In this document: in pieces, positions 1-5,333 of the stretch
How positions within the stretch are numbered: position 1 is the stretch's first letter
Layout: each line of letters begins with the position of its first letter
NCBI GenBank assembly: GCA_903932565.1
Contig: CAIZGQ010000113.1
Coordinates: 1 to 5,333, forward strand
DNA: 5,333 nt
Direction: 5' to 3'
Source of the DNA: an uncultured Hyphomicrobiales bacterium
Lineage (GTDB): Bacteria; Pseudomonadota; Alphaproteobacteria; Rhizobiales; Beijerinckiaceae
Program-made: the position numbers and the translations under genes
The notes under the pieces: generated by a model
Seen by the model: the letters and a program-made list of their open reading frames with translations, nothing else
Database searches by the model: none
Told to the model about the DNA's origin: nothing

Positions 1-1
1 G

Positions 2-1378
2 GTTTGCTTTGCGCAGGTGGAACCCAAGGCGCGCGACTTTGGCTATCCGCGCCGCAATGCCTTTGCGCAGCCGATTCTGGAAGCCACGCTGCGCGATGGC
101 CTCGGCCGTTTCAGCAATGTTGTGACCCTGTTCCAGCATACGTGCGACGAGGTTGTTGAAGACACATCTGGCGTCACGTTGAAACTCACCCCGCAGGATC
201 AAGCGTCTTTCTCGCTCCACGCATCATATGTGGTGGGCTGTGATGGCGGCCGCAGCCTGTTGCGCAAGGTTGTCGGCGCGACGCTGCAGGGCGCGACCTA
301 TGCGCAGCGCTGGCTGATTGTGGATCTGGGCGCCACCAAGGAACGTCTGCGCCTGACGCGCGTGTTGTGTGATCCCGCCCGCCCTGCGATTTGCCTACCG
401 GGCCCGGGTGGCATTCGGCGTTACGAATTCATGCTCCGCGATGGCGAACGCGAAGAGGACGTCACAAAGCCCGAGGCCGTCCACGCCATGCTGGCGGCGG
501 CTGGTCCCGATGCGGATGCGCCTATTGTGCGCGCACAGGTCTACACCTTCCATGCGCGCGTCGCCGACATCTGGAACACGGCGCGCATCTACATTGCAGG
601 CGACGCCGCGCATCTGACGCCCCCCTTTGCAGGCCAGGGCATGAACAGCGGCATTCGCGACGCGCATAATCTTGGCTGGAAACTTGCCGCTGTCGTCAAA
701 GGCGAACTCGGAGTCGACCTGCTCAAAAGCTATCAATCCGAGCGCGCCCCCCATGCGCGCGCCCTGATTGATTTTGCCATGAACATCGGCCGCGTGATGA
801 TGCCAACGTCCATCTGGAACGCGCGGTTTGTGCAGGGCCTGTTTCGCTTGTCGAAACTCATCCCGCCGCTGCACGATTATTTCGCCCAATACAAATACAA
901 GCCAAAGCCCTTTTATCACGAAGGCTTTTTGGTGCCCGGCGATCCGCTGAAGCTGGCGGGCCGCATGATGCCCCAACCCTTTGTCGAGGATCGCAACCGT
1001 GTGACGCATCGCCTTGACGCGCTGTCAGGCAACGGTTTTGCGCTGATCGCAGTTGGCTTTAATGCACAAAAGGTGATGGCGGATGCGATGGCGCAGGGCC
1101 ATGGCCTGAAGATCGACGCACATCTGGCCGTCGTGACGCATCGCTACAATATCGATCCTGTTGAGGCAGAGGGCGTCACGGCGCTCCGCGATCTCGAAGA
1201 CACACTGGCCAAGATCGCATTCAATCGCGACGTGCTCTTGCTGGTGCGGCCCGACCGTTACATCGCGGCGGCTGTTGCTGTGACGAGCGCCGCTGATATC
1301 GAGCGCTTTGCTGCGAGCGTCAGAAACCTCTCCTACGCCACTGGCGCACGCCTCCCCACCAAGGCCCGTGCCGCCTGA
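2..1378 (+). CDS. mhpA: MhpA-type FAD-dependent aromatic hydroxylase, 5'-partial (N-terminus outside window)
   Basis: Class A flavoprotein monooxygenase resembling 3-(3-hydroxyphenyl)propionate hydroxylase, which uses NAD(P)H, O2 and FAD to place a second hydroxyl next to an existing one on a phenolic acid. The frame is open to the left edge, and the residues before the GTG at 17 (CFAQVEP) already align with the recalled E. coli MhpA. The GTG is therefore internal, and about 110 N-terminal residues, including the GxGxxG FAD motif, are missing. Visible in order: the family segment FGYPRRNAFAQP (about 38-73); the DG motif VVGCDGGRS (about 230-256); and the GD motif AGDAAHLTPPFAGQGMNSG (about 596-652), which contacts FAD ribose and pyrophosphate. 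A thioredoxin-like C-terminal domain follows, ending near LLLVRPDRYIAAA. The visible 458 residues fit a protein of about 570, usual for the family. It lies 29 bases before an extradiol dioxygenase, which supports a catechol-forming role. The exact substrate is inferred; hydroxyphenylpropionate or a related phenolic acid is likeliest. Confidence 0.88.
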   Translation, partial: VCFAQVEPKARDFGYPRRNAFAQPILEATLRDGLGRFSNVVTLFQHTCDEVVEDTSGVTLKLTPQDQASFSLHASYVVGCDGGRSLLRKVVGATLQGATYAQRWLIVDLGATKERLRLTRVLCDPARPAICLPGPGGIRRYEFMLRDGEREEDVTKPEAVHAMLAAAGPDADAPIVRAQVYTFHARVADIWNTARIYIAGDAAHLTPPFAGQGMNSGIRDAHNLGWKLAAVVKGELGVDLLKSYQSERAPHARALIDFAMNIGRVMMPTSIWNARFVQGLFRLSKLIPPLHDYFAQYKYKPKPFYHEGFLVPGDPLKLAGRMMPQPFVEDRNRVTHRLDALSGNGFALIAVGFNAQKVMADAMAQGHGLKIDAHLAVVTHRYNIDPVEAEGVTALRDLEDTLAKIAFNRDVLLLVRPDRYIAAAVAVTSAADIERFAASVRNLSYATGARLPTKARAA

Positions 1379-1393
1379 AATCGCCGTTCCATC

Positions 1394-1398
1394 AGGAG
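1394..1398 (+). promoter_or_regulatory. Ribosome binding site of the extradiol dioxygenase gene
   Basis: AGGAG lies 9 bases before the ATG at 1408, in the 29-base gap after the hydroxylase stop. It supports this start and translation from a shared mRNA. Confidence 0.7.
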
Positions 1399-1407
1399 TT
1401 TTCTCAC

Positions 1408-2247
1408 ATGTCCGAGACATCCGCCTTCCGGGGCCGCCTGCATCACCTCGATATTTCCTCGCCCGATCCCAAGCGTCTGGCCGATTGGTACAAGGCGGCC
1501 ATGGACATGGAGGTCGAGGCCGATGGCACGAGCTTCATTTGTCGCGGGCCCGAGCGCGTGCTGATCATCTCTGAAGGTCCCGCCAAAACGCTGCGCGCCG
1601 CTGGCTATGCGCTACAGTCAAAGGCGGCACTCGATGGGCTGCGGGCGCGCCTGAAAGCTGCTGGCATTCAAGAGGTGCCTTTGGCGACGTCACAATTTAA
1701 AGATGGCGTGGCCTTCCGCGATCCCAACAACAACTGGATCGAGATGGGGCTGGCTGAGCCCACCACGCTTAAATCTGACGCCAAGCGCCTCCCCGGCCGC
1801 ATCCAGCATCTGGTGGTCGCCAGCCGCAACGCGGAGGCGTTTGTCGAATTTTACACAAGCATCATTGGGCTGCGCCAATCAGATCGCGTGCTTGATGACA
1901 CCGGCGCATTGAAGACATGCTTCATGCGCACGGACGATGAGCATCATTCGCTGGCGGTGTTTCAGGCGGGCGAAGATCGCCTCGACCATCATTGCTATGA
2001 AGCCATTGAATGGAATGCGATCCGCGATTGGGGCGATCATTTTGCCAGCCTGCACGAGCCCGTGAAATGGGGCCCCGGCCGCCACGGCCCCGGCAACAAT
2101 CTGTTTGTCTTCGTGCACGATATCGATGGGAACTGGGTGGAAGTCTCCGCCGAACTCGAAATCGTGCCCGCCGACAAGCCGGTTGGTGAATGGCCCCATG
2201 CCGAGCGCACGCTCAACACATGGGGACAAGCGTTTTTGCGCAGCTGA
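1408..2247 (+). CDS. Two-domain type I extradiol dioxygenase (VOC/glyoxalase superfamily)
   Basis: Protein of 279 residues with two vicinal-oxygen-chelate modules, the architecture of BphC/XylE-type enzymes that cleave catechols next to the hydroxyls using Fe(II) or Mn(II) and O2. Domain 1 (about 8-116) begins LHHLDISSPD and ends DPNNNWIEMGL. It keeps the fold but not a full ligand set, as is usual for the non-catalytic half. Domain 2 (about 129-252) carries the expected site: His134 in RIQHLVV, His195 (or His194) in LDHHCYE, and Glu245 in GNWVEVSAE. The EHHSLAV strand (178-184) is also typical of extradiol enzymes. Length is slightly under the usual 290-310. It follows an MhpA-like hydroxylase, so the likely substrate is the catechol that enzyme makes, e.g. 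2,3-dihydroxyphenylpropionate; this is inference. A non-dioxygenase VOC role is possible but less likely given the intact triad. The next genes of a meta pathway (hydrolase, hydratase, aldolase) are not downstream, where a convergent gene follows. Confidence 0.82.
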   Translation: MSETSAFRGRLHHLDISSPDPKRLADWYKAAMDMEVEADGTSFICRGPERVLIISEGPAKTLRAAGYALQSKAALDGLRARLKAAGIQEVPLATSQFKDGVAFRDPNNNWIEMGLAEPTTLKSDAKRLPGRIQHLVVASRNAEAFVEFYTSIIGLRQSDRVLDDTGALKTCFMRTDDEHHSLAVFQAGEDRLDHHCYEAIEWNAIRDWGDHFASLHEPVKWGPGRHGPGNNLFVFVHDIDGNWVEVSAELEIVPADKPVGEWPHAERTLNTWGQAFLRS

Positions 2248-2270
2248 TCAAACGACAGCGCGCGACACGC

Positions 2271-2285
2271 GACGTGACGTGACGT
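2271..2285 (+). repeat. Three tandem copies of GACGT
   Basis: GACGT occurs three times in a row immediately before the hairpin at 2283-2305; the third copy runs into the left arm. It is a short pentanucleotide repeat in the 53-base gap between two convergent genes. No function is assigned. Confidence 0.6.
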
Positions 2286-2305
2286 GAGGGCGAATAACCC
2301 TCACG
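2283..2305. terminator. Hairpin between convergent genes, possible weak bidirectional terminator
   Basis: CGTGAGGG (2283-2290) and CCCTCACG (2298-2305) form a perfect 8-bp stem around the 7-base loop CGAATAA. The right arm covers the stop codon and last sense bases of the minus-strand HNH gene, and the left arm is 35 bases past the dioxygenase stop. Position between two converging genes suits a terminator or mRNA 3'-end stabiliser. Neither strand has a T tract after the stem, so classical Rho-independent termination is doubtful. Confidence 0.4.
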
Positions 2306-2861
2306 GCTCCAGCGCGGAATCCCAGTACAGATAATCGAGCCATGTTTCATGCAGCTTTTCCTGCGGCATGATCCGGCGCGCGATTGCGTCCAGTTGCGAG
2401 GGCGAAGGCTGAAACGGCTTGCGCGCCAGGTTCAGCCCGCTTTCCCGCAGCGTCTTGCTGCCCTTTTGCAGATTGTGCTTGGCGCAGCAGGTGACAATGT
2501 TGGTCCAGCAAGTGGTGCCGCCGCGCGATTTCGGCAGCACATGGTCGAAGGTCAGCTCGGGCGTTTCAAACCGCTTGTTGCAATATTGGCAGGAGAAGGA
2601 ATCGCGCAGGAACACGTGATAGCGCGTGAAGGACACCTTCTTGCGGCGATGATAATCCTTGAGTGCCACAACCGACGGCACCTTGAAGGATTGGCGGACC
2701 GAATGAACCTCCACATCATAGGAGGACACCTGTCGGACACGTCCCTGCAACACGGCCACCAGCGCATCCTGCCAGGGCCAGACGGACAAGGGTCCCCAGC
2801 TCAAGGGCTGCATATCCGCATTCAACACGAGCGTGTTCAACTCAGGGGTCAGGCAACCCAT
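2301..2861 (-). CDS. HNH endonuclease family protein
   Basis: Protein of 186 residues with a complete HNH (beta-beta-alpha-metal) module in its second half. In order: a zinc pair C91-QY-C94, the catalytic D106-H107 in LTFDHVLPKSRGG, N121 in TNIVT, then C126-AK-H129-N130 in the closing zinc knuckle. The usual final CxxC is here CxxH, which can still bind zinc. The N-terminal part (about 9-75) is a conserved extension starting LNTLVLNADMQPLSW, which I associate with stand-alone HNH proteins of alphaproteobacteria. Such proteins are predicted metal-dependent nucleases or nickases; the cellular role of this group is not known to me. The ATG at 2861 is preceded by a strong ribosome site. No toxin, immunity, methylase or phage gene is adjacent, so nothing here points to restriction or mobility. 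Its 3' end converges on the dioxygenase gene. Confidence 0.88.
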   Translation of the reverse strand: MGCLTPELNTLVLNADMQPLSWGPLSVWPWQDALVAVLQGRVRQVSSYDVEVHSVRQSFKVPSVVALKDYHRRKKVSFTRYHVFLRDSFSCQYCNKRFETPELTFDHVLPKSRGGTTCWTNIVTCCAKHNLQKGSKTLRESGLNLARKPFQPSPSQLDAIARRIMPQEKLHETWLDYLYWDSALEP

Positions 2862-2865
2862 ACAA

Positions 2866-2872
2866 CCTCCTC
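2866..2872 (-). promoter_or_regulatory. Strong Shine-Dalgarno site of the HNH gene
   Basis: On the minus strand GAGGAGG ends 4 bases before the ATG at 2861. It is the strongest ribosome site in the window and fixes this start. Confidence 0.75.
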
Positions 2873-2893
2873 GTGCCGCAACCGGCCAAGACT

Positions 2894-2912
2894 ATTTACA
2901 TGACGATTTACA
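2894..2912. repeat. Two direct copies of ATTTACA with 12-base period, upstream of the HNH gene
   Basis: ATTTACA occurs at 2894-2900 and 2906-2912, separated by TGACG, in the most AT-rich part of the intergenic stretch and 33-51 bases upstream of the HNH start. A one-turn-spaced direct repeat here could be an operator or part of a promoter. I could not assign clear -35 and -10 boxes to it. Confidence 0.3.
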
Positions 2913-2969
2913 AGGCTATTTGGACCCGCGAGATGCCGTCCCGCTGCTTTTGCGATGGATGTGAAATGC

Positions 2970-3185
2970 GTTATCGCGGCGTGCAGAGCACGCCCCGGGG
3001 ATAACAGCCTGAAAATTGGGGTCTTTCGAAGGTCAGTCCAAACCCGGCGACACCGGGCGAACGCCGTAAGCAAGACCATACCGAGGGTTGAGTCATCTGC
3101 GCACGGCAGAGCAGGCTCCATGCCGTGATGTGCTTGCGTCAGGACCTCTCCCGGCAGCGAGCCGGGTAGGAAGCGTGTCCTCAAG
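2970..3185. other. Unassigned structured intergenic region (series of inverted repeats)
   Basis: Part of a gap of about 520 bases (2862-3384) with no convincing gene. Inverted repeats run almost end to end. First, 2970-2975 with 3000-3005 (GTTATC/GATAAC) encloses 2978-2983 with 2989-2994 (GGCGTG/CACGCC). Second, 3020-3025 with 3072-3077 (GGTCTT/AAGACC) encloses 3043-3047 with 3053-3057 (CCCGG/CCGGG). Third, 3102-3108 with 3121-3127 (CACGGCA/TGCCGTG) has an inner GAG/CTC. Fourth, a nested stem pairs 3133-3136 with 3182-3185, 3141-3144 with 3178-3181, 3145-3147 with 3168-3170, and 3150-3155 with 3161-3166. Such order suggests a folded RNA: a small RNA or the long leader of the HNH gene. I could not match it to RNase P RNA, tmRNA, SRP RNA, 6S RNA or a known riboswitch. 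The strand is undecided. The promoter candidate at 3246-3275 favours the minus strand. Confidence 0.35.
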
Positions 3186-3245
3186 AGAGCGCCTCTTCCG
3201 TCAACGACCCCTGCGGGTGCAAGAGTCGAATCCCATAGCTGTCAT

Positions 3246-3275
3246 AGTCTACAGTCGGGATGACGGGCTTGTGAA
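3246..3275 (-). promoter_or_regulatory. Possible sigma70-type promoter reading leftward
   Basis: On the minus strand TTCACA (3275-3270) and TAGACT (3251-3246) are separated by 18 bases, matching 5 of 6 and 4 of 6 of the consensus. Transcription would begin near 3239, after the terminator of the upstream operon, and run into the structured region towards the HNH gene. The match is modest and may be chance. Confidence 0.3.
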
Positions 3276-3296
3276 GCTGTTCCCCATGTCGCAGGG

Positions 3297-3318
3297 AAAA
3301 AGGCAGGGATTTGCCTGC
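3297..3318 (-). terminator. Candidate Rho-independent terminator of the etfA-hbd operon
   Basis: Read on the minus strand, GCAGG (3318-3314), a 6-base loop and CCTGC (3307-3303) form a short GC-rich stem. C and then five T (3301-3297) follow. It lies about 67-88 bases past the stop codon of the 3-hydroxybutyryl-CoA dehydrogenase gene, in the right orientation. The 5-bp stem is short, so termination may be partial. Confidence 0.5.
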
Positions 3319-3384
3319 AATCAGGCGGGCAAAAGCAACAAGTGCCCTATGCGGAGGCCGAAACTGCCAGGATGGCGCATGCGT

Positions 3385-4266
3385 TTAGCGGGTCGGGACC
3401 GGCGTGCCGCTGCGATAATCGTAGAAGCCGCGCTGGGTCTTGCGACCAAGCCAGCCCGCCTCGACATATTTCACCAGCAGCGGACAGGGGCGGTACTTGG
3501 AATCGGCCAGCCCTTCGTGCAGCACTTGCATCACCGACAGGCAGGTATCAAGGCCAATGAAATCCGCCAGCTGCAGCGGTCCCATGGGGTGGTTGGCCCC
3601 CAGCTTCATGGCCGTGTCGATGGCCTCGACCGAGCCCACGCCCTCATAGAGCGTGTAGATCGACTCGTTGATCATCGGCAGCAGGATGCGGTTGACGATA
3701 AAGGCCGGAAAATCCTCCGACACCGTCGTCACCTTGCCGAGACGTAGAATGAAGGCCTTGGAGGCCTCAAATGTCTGGTCTTCGGTCGCAATGCCCCGGA
3801 TCAGCTCGACAAGCTGCATGCGCGGCACGGGATTCATGAAGTGAATGCCGATGAAGCGTTCCGGCCGGTCGGTCGAGGCCGCGAGCCGCGTGATCGAGAT
3901 CGACGACGTGTTTGATGCAATCATGCCCGTGGGTTTCAGAACCGGGCAAAGCTTGGCGAAGATCTTGCGCTTCACGTCCTCGTTTTCGGACGCAGCTTCA
4001 ATGACAAGATCACAATCTGCAAAGCCGATATAATCCGGATTGGTCGAGATCAGCGACAGGGCCTTGGTGCGGTCGCCTTCCGTGATCTGCTCCTTGGCGA
4101 CGGCCTTGGCGAGATTGCCGTTGACCGTGGCCAGACCCGCCTTGAGGCGATCTTCCGTCACATCGGTCATGACGACGTGGTAGCCAGCCTGCGCGCAGAC
4201 TTGCGCAATGCCGCTGCCCATCTGGCCAGCCCCGACCACGCCAATTCGCTGGATTTCGATCGTCAT
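3385..4266 (-). CDS. hbd: 3-hydroxybutyryl-CoA (3-hydroxyacyl-CoA) dehydrogenase
   Basis: NAD(P)-dependent cytosolic enzyme of 293 residues, interconverting 3-hydroxyacyl-CoA and 3-oxoacyl-CoA in beta-oxidation, butanoate or polyhydroxybutyrate-linked metabolism. The N-terminal Rossmann motif GAGQMG is at 12-17. Catalytic residues keep the spacing known for human short-chain hydroxyacyl-CoA dehydrogenase (Ser137, His158, Glu170, Asn208): here Ser121 in NTSSIS, His142 in GIHFMNPVP, Glu154 in LVELIRG and Asn192 in FIVNR. The C-terminal helical domain runs from about 187 and includes NHPMGPLQLADFIGLD and GRKTQRGFYDY. The frame stays open upstream to a TTG at 4362, but those 32 extra residues are not family-like. 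The ATG at 4266 gives the normal length and the MTIEIQRIGVVGAG start, with a weak AAGG site 5 bases before. It lies 100 bases after etfA on the same strand and is probably co-transcribed with it. Family assignment is firm; chain-length and cofactor preference cannot be read. Confidence 0.95.
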   Translation of the reverse strand: MTIEIQRIGVVGAGQMGSGIAQVCAQAGYHVVMTDVTEDRLKAGLATVNGNLAKAVAKEQITEGDRTKALSLISTNPDYIGFADCDLVIEAASENEDVKRKIFAKLCPVLKPTGMIASNTSSISITRLAASTDRPERFIGIHFMNPVPRMQLVELIRGIATEDQTFEASKAFILRLGKVTTVSEDFPAFIVNRILLPMINESIYTLYEGVGSVEAIDTAMKLGANHPMGPLQLADFIGLDTCLSVMQVLHEGLADSKYRPCPLLVKYVEAGWLGRKTQRGFYDYRSGTPVPTR

Positions 4267-4350
4267 GGGAGCCTTGGAGTCCAATGAGAGGAATGGGGAC
4301 ACTTGATACCGCAGCGCATCATAGGGGAGTTCCGCCGCGGGTCCAGCGTG

Positions 4351-4363
4351 GTTGCGGCGCAAC
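4351..4363 (-). other. Small hairpin just after the etfA stop codon
   Basis: GTTGC (4351-4355) and GCAAC (4359-4363) pair around a 3-base loop, beginning 3 bases past the etfA stop in the 100-base etfA-hbd gap. No T tract follows, so termination is unlikely. It could mark a processing or stability element that sets the etfA to hbd ratio, or be incidental. I see no clear promoter in the rest of the gap. Confidence 0.25.
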
Positions 4364-4366
4364 AGC

Positions 4367-5305
4367 TTACTTATCGAGCGCAGACTTCAGTTCAGGCAGG
4401 GCCGTGAACAGATCGGCCACCAGACCGTAATCGGCAACCTGGAAGATCGGCGCGTCCTCATCCTTGTTGATGGCGACGATGACCTTCGAATCCTTCATGC
4501 CGGCCAGATGCTGAATGGCACCTGAGATTCCGACCGCGATGTAGAGATCGGGCGCCACCACCTTGCCGGTCTGGCCCACCTGCCAATCGTTGGGCGCGTA
4601 GCCCGCATCAACCGCAGCACGCGACGCGCCCATGGCGGCACCCAGCGCGTCAGCCACGGGCTCGATGACGGTCTTGAAGTTCTCGGCATTCTGCATGGCG
4701 CGACCACCGGAAATGATGATCTTGGCTGAGGCCAGTTCCGGCCGGTCGCTCTTGGCAAGCGCCTCACCCTTGAAGCTCGACACGCCGGGGTCAGCCACTG
4801 CCGCAACCGGCGAAATCGGGGCGGCACTCGCCCCGGCACCCGTCGCCTGGAAGGCGGCCGTGCGGACGGTGATGACCTTCTTGGCGTCGGTCGCCTGAAC
4901 TGTCTGCACCGCATTGCCCGCGTAAATCGGACGCTCGAAGGTGTCCGGGCCCAGCACCTTGGTGATCTCGGACACCTGCGCCACATCCAGCAGCGCCGCA
5001 ACGCGGGGCATGACGTTTTTGGAGAGCGAGGTGGCGCTGCCAACCAGCGCATCAAAGGAGCCCGCCAGCGAGACGATGAGTGCGGCCATCGGCTCGGCCA
5101 TGGCATGGGCATAGGCCGGGCCTTCGGCCACATGGACCTTGGCCACGCCGTCCAGCTTTGCAGCCGACTCGGCGGCGGCTGAGACGCCCTCGCCCACGAC
5201 GAGGATCTCAACTGGCGCGCCCAGCGCGCGAGCTGCCGTCAAAGCCTTGGTGGTGGCGTCGTTCAATTTGCCGGCTGAGACGTCGGCCAGAAGCAGCGTT
5301 GCCAT
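4367..5305 (-). CDS. etfA: Electron transfer flavoprotein subunit alpha
   Basis: FAD-binding alpha subunit of ETF (312 residues), which with EtfB carries electrons from acyl-CoA and other dehydrogenases to ETF-ubiquinone oxidoreductase at the membrane. The N-terminal alpha/beta domain begins MATLLLADVS. A linker at about 155-190 leads to the C-terminal FAD domain, with SGGR (199-202), QTGK (245-248) and the ETF-alpha signature LYIAVGISGAIQH... (254-280). KDEDAPIF (281-288) and DYGLVADLF (292-300) follow. All FAD-contact motifs are intact and the length is normal. The frame also allows a TTG at 5311. The ATG at 5305 is preferred because it gives the standard family N-terminus. A GGGAG site lies 10 bases before it. 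The last three bases of the window read TGA on this strand, compatible with the end of an upstream etfB, but this cannot be tested here. hbd follows downstream. Confidence 0.96.
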   Translation of the reverse strand: MATLLLADVSAGKLNDATTKALTAARALGAPVEILVVGEGVSAAAESAAKLDGVAKVHVAEGPAYAHAMAEPMAALIVSLAGSFDALVGSATSLSKNVMPRVAALLDVAQVSEITKVLGPDTFERPIYAGNAVQTVQATDAKKVITVRTAAFQATGAGASAAPISPVAAVADPGVSSFKGEALAKSDRPELASAKIIISGGRAMQNAENFKTVIEPVADALGAAMGASRAAVDAGYAPNDWQVGQTGKVVAPDLYIAVGISGAIQHLAGMKDSKVIVAINKDEDAPIFQVADYGLVADLFTALPELKSALDK

Positions 5306-5315
5306 GGTCAAATCA

Positions 5316-5320
5316 CTCCC
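5316..5320 (-). promoter_or_regulatory. Ribosome binding site of etfA
   Basis: GGGAG on the minus strand is 10 bases before the ATG at 5305 and 4 bases before the TTG at 5311. Spacing slightly favours neither; the family N-terminus decides for the ATG. Confidence 0.5.
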
Positions 5321-5333
5321 GCTTCGTCTTTCA

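Noticed and set aside
17..1378. GTG at 17 as the true start of the hydroxylase
   Set aside because: The frame is open to the left edge, the residues before the GTG match the family, and the essential FAD-binding N-terminus would be missing. The gene is cut by the window instead.
2349..2903. Plus-strand open frame of 184 codons
   Set aside because: It is antisense to the HNH gene, whose motifs are unmistakable on the other strand.
3062..3090. AGCAAGACC-ATA segment, reminiscent of an RNase P RNA core motif
   Set aside because: The required GAGGAAAGTCC and ACAGAA-GGCTTA elements are absent on both strands.
3137..3181. GTCAGG ... GGAAGC resembling the SRP RNA apical loop
   Set aside because: The apical GGAA tetraloop and the correct spacing are missing; a different 6-bp hairpin sits between the two halves.
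2849..3184. Minus-strand open frame of 111 codons upstream of the HNH gene
   Set aside because: It starts with TTG, has no recognisable domain, overlaps the HNH start and coincides with the inverted-repeat region. It looks like an open frame over non-coding GC-rich DNA.
3225..3233. GGATTCGAC on the minus strand (GTCGAATCC on plus), resembling the tmRNA D-loop or a tRNA T-loop
   Set aside because: No tag reading frame of the alphaproteobacterial ANDN type lies nearby, no acceptor stem or CCA end can be formed, and the T-loop lacks the conserved first T. The 9-base match is probably chance.
3088..3747. Plus-strand open frame of 219 codons
   Set aside because: Its right half is antisense to the clearly real dehydrogenase gene, and its left half crosses the structured region. 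No domain is seen.
4267..4362. N-terminal extension of the 3-hydroxybutyryl-CoA dehydrogenase from a TTG at 4362
   Set aside because: The 32 extra residues do not resemble the family, and the ATG at 4266 gives the standard length and N-terminus.
4495..5211. Second long minus-strand frame inside etfA
   Set aside because: It is a Pro/Arg/Trp-rich shadow frame of a GC-rich gene, while etfA in the other frame has all its signature motifs.

Overview
The window looks like a GC-rich chromosomal segment of an alphaproteobacterium. This is inferred from the etfA then 3-hydroxybutyryl-CoA dehydrogenase gene order, the stand-alone HNH protein, and codon usage. The sequence itself does not fix the genus. 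No mobile element, CRISPR array, tRNA or rRNA was found.

Left part (2-2247, + strand): a two-gene aromatic-degradation unit. The first gene is an MhpA-type FAD-dependent phenolic hydroxylase whose N-terminus lies outside the window. The second, 29 bases downstream, is a two-domain type I extradiol (VOC) ring-cleavage dioxygenase with an intact 2-His-1-Glu metal site in its second domain. Together they would hydroxylate a phenolic acid to a catechol and then open the ring by meta cleavage. The exact substrate cannot be read from the sequence.

Middle (2248-3384): the dioxygenase converges on a minus-strand HNH endonuclease-family gene (2301-2861). The junction holds a GACGT triplication and an 8-bp hairpin overlapping the HNH stop codon. 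Upstream of the HNH gene lie about 520 bases with no convincing gene. This stretch holds a dense series of inverted repeats (2970-3185), a possible minus-strand promoter (3246-3275) and a plausible intrinsic terminator for the minus-strand operon to its right (3297-3318). I could not match it to a known RNA family. It is the least explained part of the window.

Right part (3385-5305, - strand): etfA (electron transfer flavoprotein alpha subunit) followed by 3-hydroxybutyryl-CoA dehydrogenase. This is a fatty-acid/acyl-CoA oxidation module: ETF takes electrons from acyl-CoA dehydrogenases, and the dehydrogenase oxidises or reduces 3-hydroxyacyl-CoA. etfB would be expected just beyond the right edge. 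All the protein genes are recognisable families. I see no clear previously undescribed system, only an unassigned structured intergenic region worth testing.
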